Shown: in pieces, positions 9,202-16,755 of the stretch
Layout of the letters: the number at the start of each line of letters is the position of its first letter
Numbering within the stretch: position 1 is the first letter of the stretch
Source: Actinoplanes italicus
Lineage (GTDB): Bacteria > Actinomycetota > Actinomycetes > Mycobacteriales > Micromonosporaceae
NCBI RefSeq assembly: GCF_003001815.1
Contig: NZ_PVMZ01000017.1
Location: 1-64,000, forward strand
Length of the DNA stretch: 64,000 nucleotides
Reading direction: 5' to 3'
Position numbers and translations under genes: made by a program
The notes under the pieces: model-generated
What the model was told of the DNA's origin: nothing
Database searches by the model: none
Seen by the model: only the letters and a program-made list of their open reading frames with translations

Positions 9202-9209
9202 AGGTTGTT

Positions 9210-10592
9210 TCAAATCTTGGCGGGAAGGCGGGTGGCGACGACCGCACCGACGGCCAGGATCGCCGCACCGGCCAGTACCGCGGGGACGACACCGTCCACG
9301 AAGTCCTGTCCGCTCGTGAAGCCGCCGTGGCTGCTGAAGATCGAGGAGAGCACCGCCACCCCGGCCGCCACGCCGAACTCGCGGATCGTGTTGTTGGCGC
9401 CCGAGGCCACCCCGCGCTGCTGTTCGGACACGCTGGCCAGGGTGATCGTGCTGATCGGCGCGAAGGTGAGGCCCATCCCGATGCCGGCCAGGAGGAACGC
9501 GCCGACGAAGTCGCCGTAGCCGGCGTCGGTCGAGGTGGCCAGGCCGATCCACAGGATGCCGGCGGCCAGGAGGACCTGCCCGGCCACTACCAGGTTGCGC
9601 AGGCCGATCCGGGCGCCGAAGATGCCGGCCAGCGGCGCGACCACCATCGGCGCGGCGGTCCACGGCAGGGTGCGCAGCCCCGACTCGAGCGGCGTGAGGC
9701 CCTGCACCACCTGGAAGAACTGGGCCAGCAGGAAGACCGACCCGAACGCGCCCGCCGAGAATGTCAGCGTCACGACGTTGACCAGGCTGAACGACCGCGA
9801 CCGGAACAGGCCCAGTGGCAGCATCGGCGCCGGGTTGCGCGACTGCCAGACCAGGAACGCGACCAGCAGCGCGGCGCCGGCGGTGAGCATGACCGGCACC
9901 CGGCCGGAGGTCCAGCCGCGGTCCGGCCCGTCGACGATGCCCCAGATCAGCAGCAGCATGCCGCTCGACGACAGCAGCAGGCCGAGCGGGTCCAGCCGGC
10001 GGGCTCCGCCGCGGGACTCGTCGAGCACCACCGCGGCCAGCACCAGTGCGCCGACGCCGATCGGCACGTTGACCCAGAAGATCCAGTTCCAGGTGAGGCC
10101 GTCGACGACCGCGCCGCCGATGACCGGTCCGAGCGCCACACCGAGACCGGTGATGCCGCCCCAGATGCCGACCGCGGCGTTGCGTAACCGGTCGGGGACC
10201 GCGGCGGCGAGCAGTGTGAGTGACAGCGGGGCGATGGCGGCACCGCCCAGGCCCTGCACGGCGCGGGCCGCGGTGAGCTGCCACGGCTCGGTGGCCAGGG
10301 CGGCGGCAGCCGACGCGGCGGTGAACACGGCGATGCCGATCAGGTACATCCGGCGGCGGCCGATGCGGTCACCGAGGGCGGCCGCGGTGAGCAGGAAGGC
10401 GGCGAAGGGCAGCGTGTACGCGTTGACGAACCACTGCAGGTCGGCGATGGAGGCCCCGAGCTCGGTGCGGATGACCGGCAGGGCGGTGCTGACGACCAGG
10501 TTGTCCAGCGCGCCCATGAAGGCCGGGATGCCGACGGCGGCGATCACCAGGCCGAACGGGCGGGTCTTTCGTTTCTCAGCGACGGCGGTCAC
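9210..10592 (-). CDS. MFS drug efflux transporter, DHA2 (EmrB/QacA) type
   Basis: 460 residues from GTG at 10592, with GGGGAG 5 nt before it. The sequence is hydrophobic throughout with about 14 predicted membrane segments, the DHA2 number. The loop after helix 2 has the motif-A form LGDRIGRRRMYLIG, and helix 5 has the antiporter-type motif-C region (GVALGPVIGGAVVDG). The family exports drugs or dyes in exchange for protons at the cytoplasmic membrane. It is divergent from a TetR gene, with operator-like sequence between them, so induction by its own substrate is likely. Confidence 0.9.
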   Translation of the reverse strand: MTAVAEKRKTRPFGLVIAAVGIPAFMGALDNLVVSTALPVIRTELGASIADLQWFVNAYTLPFAAFLLTAAALGDRIGRRRMYLIGIAVFTAASAAAALATEPWQLTAARAVQGLGGAAIAPLSLTLLAAAVPDRLRNAAVGIWGGITGLGVALGPVIGGAVVDGLTWNWIFWVNVPIGVGALVLAAVVLDESRGGARRLDPLGLLLSSSGMLLLIWGIVDGPDRGWTSGRVPVMLTAGAALLVAFLVWQSRNPAPMLPLGLFRSRSFSLVNVVTLTFSAGAFGSVFLLAQFFQVVQGLTPLESGLRTLPWTAAPMVVAPLAGIFGARIGLRNLVVAGQVLLAAGILWIGLATSTDAGYGDFVGAFLLAGIGMGLTFAPISTITLASVSEQQRGVASGANNTIREFGVAAGVAVLSSIFSSHGGFTSGQDFVDGVVPAVLAGAAILAVGAVVATRLPAKI

Positions 10593-10609
10593 TGCGTCTC
10601 CCCGAAGTT

Positions 10610-10652
10610 GTTATTCACTGATAACTAAGCACGGTATGCATCGACTGATAAC
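10610..10652. promoter_or_regulatory. candidate TetR operator between MFS and tetR
   Basis: The 68-bp divergent gap holds a GTTAT...ATAAC palindrome at 10610-10625 and a repeat of ACTGATAAC at 10617-10625 and 10644-10652, 27 bp apart. Their position over both promoters fits binding by the adjacent TetR protein. Confidence 0.5.
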
Positions 10653-10660
10653 CTGTCAAC

Positions 10661-11212
10661 ATGGTCCGGACCCGCCTCACCGCCCAGGAACGCCATGTCC
10701 AGCTCGTCGAGGCCGCGGTCACCGCCTTCGCGCAGGGCGGCTACGCGGGCACGACGACCGATCAGGTGGCCAGGATCGCGGGCGTCTCCCAGCCGTACGT
10801 CATCCGGCTCTTCGGTTCGAAACAGGACCTGTTCCTGGCCACCGTCCGCCACGCCGGTGACCGGGTGCAGCAGATCTGGCGCGAGGCCGCCGCCGCCGAC
10901 CCGACCCTCGGCGGGCTCGGCAAGGCCTACAAGCAGCTCCTGGCCGAACGCGACCTGCTCGTCGTGCTGCTGCACGGGTTCGCCGCCGCGTCCGACCCGG
11001 GCCTCGGTGACGCCGTGCGCCAGTGCTACGGCGACCAGTTCGCCCTGGTCCGGGAGCTGACCGGCGCCTCCGCCGAGGAGGTGCGCGACTTCTTCGCCCA
11101 CGGCATGCTGATCACCGTGCTCGGCGCGATGCGCGTCCTCGGCCCCGACGCCGTCGCACCCCAGCCGTGGGTCACCGAGCTCCTCAGCACCCTCCCGGCC
11201 GCCGACGACTGA
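10661..11212 (+). CDS. TetR-family transcriptional regulator
   Basis: 183 residues, ATG at 10661. N-terminal helix-turn-helix of TetR type (residues about 10-55: AAVTAFAQGGYAGTTTDQVA, then GVSQPYVIRLFGSKQDLF). The C-terminal helical domain would bind the inducing ligand. Divergent from the DHA2 pump, so it is probably the local repressor of that pump and of itself. No clear Shine-Dalgarno, and the ATG follows closely on the palindromic region, so a leaderless mRNA is possible. Confidence 0.88.
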   Translation: MVRTRLTAQERHVQLVEAAVTAFAQGGYAGTTTDQVARIAGVSQPYVIRLFGSKQDLFLATVRHAGDRVQQIWREAAAADPTLGGLGKAYKQLLAERDLLVVLLHGFAAASDPGLGDAVRQCYGDQFALVRELTGASAEEVRDFFAHGMLITVLGAMRVLGPDAVAPQPWVTELLSTLPAADD

Positions 11213-11220
11213 GCCGCCGG

Positions 11221-12711
11221 TCACGTCTCCCAGCGGGGGAACACCGCCCGGGGCGGGCCGGTGTGCGTGCCGTCGCCGAGCTGCCCGCTCAGCCGCTGGG
11301 CGCCGCCGGGCAGGAACGGGGCCAGTTCACCGGCCAGTACGCGGCACGCGTGCACGAGCGTCGCGAGCACGTCGTCGAAGCGGGCGGCGCCGGCCGGTTC
11401 GCCGGAGCGGGCCAGATGCCAGGGCTGCTCGGCGTCGACCAGGCGGTTGGCGTGGTCGACGACGTCGCACAGCGCGCCGGTCGCCGCACGGAAGTCGAAA
11501 CCGTCCAGCGCCCGGTCGACGCGGCCGGGCAGAGCGGCGCACGCGCTGAACAGCCGGGGTGCCACGACGGTCGCCGGCAGCGCGGGCACCCGGCCGTCGC
11601 GGTGGCGGTGCAGCAGGCTGGTCGTGCGGTGCGCCAGGTTGCCGACGCCGTGCGCCAGGTCGCGGTTGGCACCGTGTATCAGCCGGGCGGTGGTGAAGTC
11701 GGTGTCACCGACCGGGGCGACCTCGCGCAGCAGCCACCACCGCAGCGCGTCGGTGCCGTGGCGGGCGGCCAGCCCGGCCGGGTCGACGGTGTTGCCCAGA
11801 CTCTTCGACAGCTTCACCCCTCCGGCGGTCAGGTAGTCGTGCACCAGGATCGTCGTGGGCAGCGGCAGACCGGCCGACAGCAGCAGCGCCAGCCAGTGGA
11901 CGGCGTGGAAACGCACGATGCCCTTGCCGATGACGTGCACCCGCTCGGACTCTCCGGCCCACCACTCGTCGTACGCCGGATCGCCGGTGCCGTAACCCAG
12001 AGCTGTGACGTAGTTGGTCAGCGCGTCCCACCACACGTAGACGACCTGTTCCGGGTCGCCGGGCACGGGGATGCCCCAGCCGCCCGCACGGACGGCCGGA
12101 CGGGACACGCTGAAGTCGGTCAGGCCGGCGCGGACGAACGCGAGCACCTCGTTGCGCCGGGCCGCCGGCTCGATGCGGACCCGCCCGGACTCCAGCAGCT
12201 CCACGATGCGGTCCTGATGACGCGACAATCGGAAGAACCAGTTGCTCTCCCGTACGACATCCGGCTCTTGAAGATGTTCCGGACAACGTCCCTCAGGCAG
12301 CTCGGCCGGTTGGTAGAACTGCTCGCAGCCGCCGCAGTAGAGCCCGGTGTAGTCGCGCCGGTAGAAGTCACCGGCCGCGGCGCACTCCCGCCACAGCCGA
12401 TTCACCCCGGGCGTGTGCCGGGCATCGGTGCTGGTCGCGATGAAGTCGTCGAAGGACAGTGCCAGCGGCTCGCGCAGCGCGGCGAACCGGGCGGCGCCGG
12501 CCGCGACGAACGTGGCGGTGTCCACCCCGGCGGCACGGGCAGCGGTGACGTTCTTCAGGGCGTTGTCGTCGGTGCCGGTCAGGAAACGGACCTCCTGACC
12601 ACGCAGGCGCCGGTGCCGGGCCAGCACGTCGGCCTGCACCAGTTCCAGCGCGTGGCCCAGGTGTGGGGCCGCGTTGACGTACGGGATCGCCGTCGTGATG
12701 TAGAAGGACAT
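11221..12711 (-). CDS. metG: methionyl-tRNA synthetase, short form
   Basis: 496 residues from ATG at 12711 (AAGGAG 5 nt upstream). Class I signature HLGH at 17-20, KLSKS at 300-304, and a single zinc knuckle formed by Cys126, Cys129, Cys143 and His146 (CxxC...CxxH, with His in place of the usual last Cys). The anticodon-binding helical domain follows; there is no C-terminal EMAP/Trbp111-like dimer domain. It charges initiator and elongator tRNA-Met. Some actinomycetes carry two MetRS genes; I cannot tell whether this is the only one. The leader upstream has a Met-rich ORF and two stem-loops. Its stop codon lies 8 bp from the convergent TetR stop. Confidence 0.88.
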   Translation of the reverse strand: MSFYITTAIPYVNAAPHLGHALELVQADVLARHRRLRGQEVRFLTGTDDNALKNVTAARAAGVDTATFVAAGAARFAALREPLALSFDDFIATSTDARHTPGVNRLWRECAAAGDFYRRDYTGLYCGGCEQFYQPAELPEGRCPEHLQEPDVVRESNWFFRLSRHQDRIVELLESGRVRIEPAARRNEVLAFVRAGLTDFSVSRPAVRAGGWGIPVPGDPEQVVYVWWDALTNYVTALGYGTGDPAYDEWWAGESERVHVIGKGIVRFHAVHWLALLLSAGLPLPTTILVHDYLTAGGVKLSKSLGNTVDPAGLAARHGTDALRWWLLREVAPVGDTDFTTARLIHGANRDLAHGVGNLAHRTTSLLHRHRDGRVPALPATVVAPRLFSACAALPGRVDRALDGFDFRAATGALCDVVDHANRLVDAEQPWHLARSGEPAGAARFDDVLATLVHACRVLAGELAPFLPGGAQRLSGQLGDGTHTGPPRAVFPRWET

Positions 12712-12743
12712 GGCTTCTCCTTCGCCCGCGGCGGCGAGGAGCC
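12712..12743 (-). promoter_or_regulatory. stem-loop covering the metG ribosome-binding site
   Basis: In the mRNA, GGC-TCCT-CGCC can pair with GGCG-AGGA-GCC (11 bp, with bulges of 1 and 3 nt, loop 6 nt). The paired AGGA is part of the AAGGAG Shine-Dalgarno, so the fold would hide the ribosome site. High GC makes chance folds common; the exact overlap with the SD is the notable part. Confidence 0.4.
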
Positions 12744-12744
12744 G

Positions 12745-12782
12745 CAACGACCGGGCCCTCGCGCTGCGGGACCTGGTCGTTG
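12745..12782 (-). promoter_or_regulatory. attenuator-like hairpin in the metG leader
   Basis: An 8-bp perfect stem CAACGACC/GGTCGTTG (12775-12782 and 12745-12752) continues after one mismatch with five more pairs including a G-U. It begins 10 nt after the stop of the Met-rich leader ORF. There is no U-run, so if it ends transcription it must do so without the classical tail, as many actinobacterial hairpins do. Confidence 0.5.
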
Positions 12783-12792
12783 GAAGATCGTG

Positions 12793-12864
12793 CTAGCGCA
12801 CGCCGAACAGCCCCGGGACGGGGCGCATCATCCGGCTGCGGCCTGAGCTCATACGACGGAGCAT
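12793..12864 (-). CDS. putative 23-residue Met-rich leader peptide of metG
   Basis: ATG at 12864, TAG at 12793-12795. The peptide starts MLRRM and has four Met in 23 residues, two of them as adjacent ATG codons at 12826-12831. It lies wholly in the 188-bp gap between folP and metG on the same strand, ends 10 nt before the hairpin and 81 nt before the metG start. Upstream GGCGGCGGTG is only a poor ribosome site. Known attenuation leaders carry codons for the amino acid that the next gene handles, so translation of this ORF could report Met-tRNA supply. Translation is not proven. Confidence 0.45.
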   Translation of the reverse strand: MLRRMSSGRSRMMRPVPGLFGVR

Positions 12865-12899
12865 GGCACCGCCGCCGAGCGGCGGGCAAACGGGTTTCG

Positions 12900-13766
12900 T
12901 CAGATGTTGTGGCGGGTGTACACGGGCTCGCGCCAGCCGAGCATCGCCTCGGTCATCCGGATCGCGTCGGTGGCGGCCTTCACGTCGTGCACTCGCATGA
13001 TCCGGGCGCCGCGCAGGATGCAGAACACCACTGTGGCCAGCGTGCCGGCGAGCCGTTCCTGCTGCGGGCGATCCAGCGTCTCGCCGATGAAGTCCTTGTT
13101 GCTCAGGGCCGCCAGCATGGGGTACCCGATCCCGGCGATCTCCTCCAGCCGGCGGCACAGCTCCAGCGAGTGGAGGGTGTTCTTGTTCAGGTCGTGACCG
13201 GGATCGATGATGATCTGGTCCGGCCGGACTCCGCGGGACAGCGCCAGATCCACCTTCTCCCGCAGGAAGGCGCCCACCTCGGCGGTCACGTCGCCGTAGC
13301 GCGGGCTCGGATACTCGGTGCGCGGCGCGGCCAGGCTGTGACAGATCACCAGCTGGGCGTCGGTGCCGGCGACCGCCTCGGCCATCGCCGGGTCACGCAG
13401 GCCGGAGGTGTCGTTGACGACCCCGGCGCCGGCCCTGATCACCTCGGCCGCCACCTCGGGGCGGAACGTGTCGACCGAGACCACGGCCAGCCCGCGTGCC
13501 GCCTCGACGACCGGCAGCACCCGGTCCAGCTCCTCGGCGGCGCTCACCTCGGGGCCGGGCGCGAACGGCACGCCACCGATGTCGATCCAGTCGGCGCCGT
13601 CCTCGGCCGCGGCCCGGACCGCCTCGGTCGCCTTCTCCAGCGCGAACGTGCGGCCCTTGTCGTGGAAGGAGTCGGGCGTGCGGTTCACGATCGCCATCAC
13701 CACGACCCGCCGGGAGAAGTCGTAGGTCCGGCCGCCGATGACACGTTCACCGCTGAGTCCACTCAC
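12900..13766 (-). CDS. folP2: dihydropteroate synthase homologue, FolP2 type
   Basis: 288 residues from GTG at 13766; an in-frame start 33 nt upstream exists but adds a poorly conserved stretch. The TIM-barrel opening reads VVMAIVNRTPDSFHDKG where the folate enzyme usually has GVLNVTPDSFSDGG; this Ile-Val-Asn-Arg form marks the second dihydropteroate synthase of actinobacteria. Other conserved parts: DIGGVPFAPG, SVDTFRPEVA, GVVNDTSGL, IIIDPGHDLNKN, and the closing RVHDVKA. The paralogue in mycobacteria is reported to lack normal DHPS activity, so its real role may differ from folate synthesis. It precedes metG on the same strand and is divergent from the LEA-like operon. Confidence 0.82.
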   Translation of the reverse strand: MSGLSGERVIGGRTYDFSRRVVVMAIVNRTPDSFHDKGRTFALEKATEAVRAAAEDGADWIDIGGVPFAPGPEVSAAEELDRVLPVVEAARGLAVVSVDTFRPEVAAEVIRAGAGVVNDTSGLRDPAMAEAVAGTDAQLVICHSLAAPRTEYPSPRYGDVTAEVGAFLREKVDLALSRGVRPDQIIIDPGHDLNKNTLHSLELCRRLEEIAGIGYPMLAALSNKDFIGETLDRPQQERLAGTLATVVFCILRGARIMRVHDVKAATDAIRMTEAMLGWREPVYTRHNI

Positions 13767-13962
13767 GGTTGGCGACCCTAACAAAGACCTCGAAGACAAC
13801 CGGGCGGTACGCCGTACCCAAGATCGTCAGTTTTATGAACTGGGGTTTTGCGCTATTCACCACAACGGGACCCGCATCGATCGCGGTGGACCGGGTAGTC
13901 GACGGATGTGCGCGACAGCGAACAGACCAGCCCGAACAACGTGAATCCCCTCGGAGGAGCAC

Positions 13963-14712
13963 ATGAGTGACATTTCTCCCGGCACAGCCGGCGGGCAGTC
14001 GAAGCCCCGCCAGGTCGCCCAAGAGACCAGGGCCGCAGCCGGTCAGGCCGCCGGCGACGTCGCCGGCACCGCCAAGGAGCAGGCGCAGCGAGTCGCGACG
14101 GAAGCACGCACCCAGGCCCAGACCGTCGCGTCGGAGATCCGTGGAAAGCTGACCGAGTCCGCCCACGCCCAGAACGGGCGCCTGGTCGGCTCCATCCGGC
14201 AGACCGCCGATCACCTCGACGAGATGCGCGGCGACCGGTCCGACTCGCCGGCCGCGGCCGTGGTGTCCCGGATCGCCGACGGTGGCCGCCAGTTCGCCGA
14301 CTACCTGGACCGCAACGGCCCGGACGGCGTGCTGCGCGAGGTCGAGGACTTCGCCCGCCGCCGCCCCGGTGCGTTCCTGGCGACCGCGCTGGCCGCCGGT
14401 TTCGTGGTCGGGCGGCTCGGCAAGAGCGTCGCCAAGGCCGACCCCGACGCCGGCAAGCCGGCCGCCGACTCCTTCACCTCGGCATACGAGCCGGCCCCCG
14501 CGTACGACCGGCCGACCGCCTACGAGACCTCGGAAGCGGACACCGTCGGCTACGTTCCGGCTGCGACCGGCACCGGCTACGTCACCCCGGCCACCACCCA
14601 GTACGCGGGCACCGGCACCGGGACCCCGGCCGTCGTCGACCCGCTGGCTCCCGCCGACCCCGTCGACCCGCTGGCCCCCGTCGACCCCACCCGCCCGGGG
14701 TACCGGTCATGA
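13963..14712 (+). CDS. LEA-like alanine-rich membrane-associated protein
   Basis: 249 residues, ATG at 13963 with GGAGGAG upstream. Residues 1-70 are an Ala/Gln/Thr/Glu-rich amphipathic helix (TRAAAGQAAGDVAG, AKEQAQRVATEARTQAQ) like late-embryogenesis-abundant proteins. A short hydrophobic segment near residue 135 (FLATALAAGFVVGRLG) may sit in the membrane. The last 80 residues are Tyr/Thr/Pro-rich low complexity ending in DPLAPADPVDPLAPVDP repeats. It overlaps the Holin-X gene by 4 bp and heads a three-gene operon that recurs in actinomycetes. A role in envelope or stress protection is inferred. Confidence 0.7.
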   Translation: MSDISPGTAGGQSKPRQVAQETRAAAGQAAGDVAGTAKEQAQRVATEARTQAQTVASEIRGKLTESAHAQNGRLVGSIRQTADHLDEMRGDRSDSPAAAVVSRIADGGRQFADYLDRNGPDGVLREVEDFARRRPGAFLATALAAGFVVGRLGKSVAKADPDAGKPAADSFTSAYEPAPAYDRPTAYETSEADTVGYVPAATGTGYVTPATTQYAGTGTGTPAVVDPLAPADPVDPLAPVDPTRPGYRS

Positions 14713-15125
14713 CAGCCCCGTACCGCAACGAGCACGAGGACCGGGTCGCCGAGACCTCGGTCGGCGAGATCATCGGCAACATCACCGACGACCTGTCGCA
14801 GCTGTTCCGCCAGGAGGTCGAACTCGCCAAGGTGGAGATCCGGCAGGAGGCCACGAAGGCCGGCAAGGCCGCCGGGATGCTCGGCGGCGCCGGTTTCGCC
14901 GGCTACCTGGCCGTCGTGCTGCTCAGCTTCGCCGTCGTGTTCGGCCTCAGCAACGTGATGGACCCCGGATGGGCGGCGCTGATCGTCGCGATCATCTGGG
15001 GCGCCATCGGCGCGGTCCTGTTCGTGAACGGCCGCAAGAAGCTCAAGACCGTCGACCCGGTGCCGCGCCGCACCGCGGAAACGCTGAAGGAGGACGCCCG
15101 ATGGCTGAAGAACCCGACCGGCTGA
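14709..15125 (+). CDS. Holin-X/phage-holin-3_6-like membrane protein
   Basis: 138 residues, ATG at 14709 overlapping the previous stop (ATGA). The N-terminus has the family's amphipathic phrase (SVGEIIGNITDDLSQLFRQ, EVELAKVEIRQEATKAGKA), then two membrane hairpin segments (residues about 58-80 and 86-106) and a basic C-terminus. Despite the family name it is a chromosomal actinobacterial envelope protein; no phage genes are nearby. Always found near DUF3618 proteins, as here. Confidence 0.8.
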   Translation: MTAPYRNEHEDRVAETSVGEIIGNITDDLSQLFRQEVELAKVEIRQEATKAGKAAGMLGGAGFAGYLAVVLLSFAVVFGLSNVMDPGWAALIVAIIWGAIGAVLFVNGRKKLKTVDPVPRRTAETLKEDARWLKNPTG

Positions 15126-15730
15126 GGAACGACATCGAGAGGACCCGGGCGTCGCTGACCCGCGACGTCGACCTGCTGGCCGAGAAGACGAGCCCGCGTC
15201 AGGTCGCCCGGCGGCGCTGGACCGCGGTGAAGGAGAGAGTCATGGGAACCACCGAGGACACCGGGTACGCCGCCCGCGAGCAGGCGCACCGGATCTCCGA
15301 CAAGGCGTCCGACCTGTCCGGCAGCGCGGCTCGCCGTGCGTCCGACCTGACCGGCACCGCGAGCGAGAAGGCGTCGGCCGCCGCGGACAAGGTCCGCGAG
15401 GCTCCCCAGGCGGTCGCCCGGCAGACGCAGGGCAACCCGCTCGCGGCCGGCATCATCGCCTTCGGCGTCGGCATGCTCACCGCTTCGCTGATGCCGGTGA
15501 CCGACGCCGAGCGGCGGGCCGGGCAGCAGCTCAAGGACCACAGCGGCGACCTCACCGACAGGGTGAAGGAGGCCGCGTCCGAACTCAAGGACGAGGTCGG
15601 CGGGACCGTGCAGCAGGCCGCCGGGCAGGTCCGTGAGACCGCCCGCGACGCGGCGCAGACCACCAAGGAGACCGCCAGGTCGGACGCGCAGGACATACGC
15701 GACCAGGCGAAGCACGCGGCGACCTCCTGA
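15101..15730 (+). CDS. DUF3618 domain protein
   Basis: 209 residues from ATG at 15101, overlapping the holin-like gene by 25 bp; GAAGGAGG lies just upstream. The first 50 residues carry the DUF3618 signature (IERTRASLTRDVDLLAEKTSP followed by a basic RRRW). The rest is an Ala/Lys/Asp-rich helical LEA-like region with one hydrophobic segment near residue 115 (AAGIIAFGVGMLTASLMP). The repeated QAAGQVRETARDAA motif resembles that of the first gene in the operon, hinting at common origin. Likely membrane-associated, function unknown. Confidence 0.8.
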   Translation: MAEEPDRLRNDIERTRASLTRDVDLLAEKTSPRQVARRRWTAVKERVMGTTEDTGYAAREQAHRISDKASDLSGSAARRASDLTGTASEKASAAADKVREAPQAVARQTQGNPLAAGIIAFGVGMLTASLMPVTDAERRAGQQLKDHSGDLTDRVKEAASELKDEVGGTVQQAAGQVRETARDAAQTTKETARSDAQDIRDQAKHAATS

Positions 15731-15801
15731 CCGGCACGGGGCAGGCGTGGCAGCTTCGGTTGTCACGTTTGCCCCGTTCCCCCAGGGGAATCGGCAGCGG
15801 C

Positions 15802-16755
15802 ATGAGACTCGGATACAAGCTCGCCGCAGAAGCCTTCGACCCCAAGGAGCTCGTACGCCAGGCGATCCGCGCCGAGGAGGCCGGGTTCGACTTCGTCGAG
15901 ATCAGCGACCACTACCACCCCTGGCTCGACGTGCAGGGACACTCGCCGTTCGCCTGGAACGTGCTCAGCGCCATCGCCGTGCAGACCCGGACGCTCGGAC
16001 TCGCCACCGGCGTGACCTGCCCGTCGGTGCGGTACCACCCCGCGATCATCGCGCAGGCCGCGGCCACGCTGGCGATCCTCTCCGACGGCCGGTTCACCCT
16101 CGGCGTCGGCTCGGGGGAGCGGCTCAACGAGCACGTCGTCGGGCAGGGCTTCGGCAGTATCGCCGAACGGCACGAGCGACTCCGCGAGGCTCTCGAGATC
16201 ATCAGCCTGCTCTGGAAGGGCGGCTACCGCTCGTACCAGGGGAAATATCTTCAGCTTGAGGACGCGCGGGTCTTCGACCTGCCGAAGGTGCTGCCGGCGA
16301 TCGCCGTGGCAGCGGGTGGCCGCCGCGCCGCCGAGCTGGCCGCCACGCACGGCAGCGGTCTGTTCGCCACCGAGCCGCGCGCCGACCTGGTCGAGGCCTT
16401 CACCGGCAAGGGCGGACAGGGCCCGAGGTACGCCGAGGTGCCCGTCGCGTGGGCGCCGGACGAGCAGGCCGCGATCACCGAGGCGCACCGGACCACCCGC
16501 TGGGCCGTCACCGGCTGGAAGGTGATGTCCGAGCTGCCCAACCCGGCCAACTTCGAGGCCGCCGCCGCGACCGTCACCGAGGGCGACGTCCGTGCCATGT
16601 TCGTCGCCGGTCCCGACCCGGAGCCGTACGTGGCGAAGGTCAAGGAGTACACCGACGCCGGTTACGACCACATCGTGCTGATGAACAGCGGCCCCGACCA
16701 GGACGGCTTCCTCGACTTCTTCGCCAAGGAGCTGCGCGGGCGGCTGACCAGGTGA
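15802..16755 (+). CDS. LLM-class F420-dependent oxidoreductase
   Basis: 317 residues from ATG at 15802 (AGGGGA upstream). Luciferase-like TIM barrel: start RLGYKLAAEAF, then EEAGFDFVEISDHYHPW, the ATGVTCPSVRYHPAIIAQAAATL strand-helix, LSDGRFTLGVGSGERLNEHV and AAGGRRAAELAATHG. The SDHYHPW and GSGERLNEH forms match the TIGR03557-like group related to F420-dependent glucose-6-phosphate dehydrogenase. It should use cofactor F420 for a hydride transfer on an unknown substrate in the cytoplasm. Its stop overlaps the next gene's GTG start. Confidence 0.87.
   Translation: MRLGYKLAAEAFDPKELVRQAIRAEEAGFDFVEISDHYHPWLDVQGHSPFAWNVLSAIAVQTRTLGLATGVTCPSVRYHPAIIAQAAATLAILSDGRFTLGVGSGERLNEHVVGQGFGSIAERHERLREALEIISLLWKGGYRSYQGKYLQLEDARVFDLPKVLPAIAVAAGGRRAAELAATHGSGLFATEPRADLVEAFTGKGGQGPRYAEVPVAWAPDEQAAITEAHRTTRWAVTGWKVMSELPNPANFEAAAATVTEGDVRAMFVAGPDPEPYVAKVKEYTDAGYDHIVLMNSGPDQDGFLDFFAKELRGRLTR

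Larger units (their letters stand above)
8895..9209. other. gene-free gap with two hairpins
   Basis: 315 bp between two minus-strand genes. It should hold the promoter of the trypsin-NACHT gene and the end of the MFS transcript. Short frames on the plus strand here have no ribosome site and no recognisable product. Two inverted repeats are listed separately. Confidence 0.6.

Noticed and set aside
13820..13930. Stress-sigma (GTTT/GGGTA) promoter before the LEA-like operon
   Set aside because: GGTTTT and GGGAC/GGGTA elements exist, but their spacing (18 or more) does not fit the usual 14-16 nt, so no call was made.
14709..15125. Prophage holin
   Set aside because: The Holin-X family name is historical. 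No endolysin, capsid or integrase gene is near, and the operon with DUF3618 is a standard chromosomal set.
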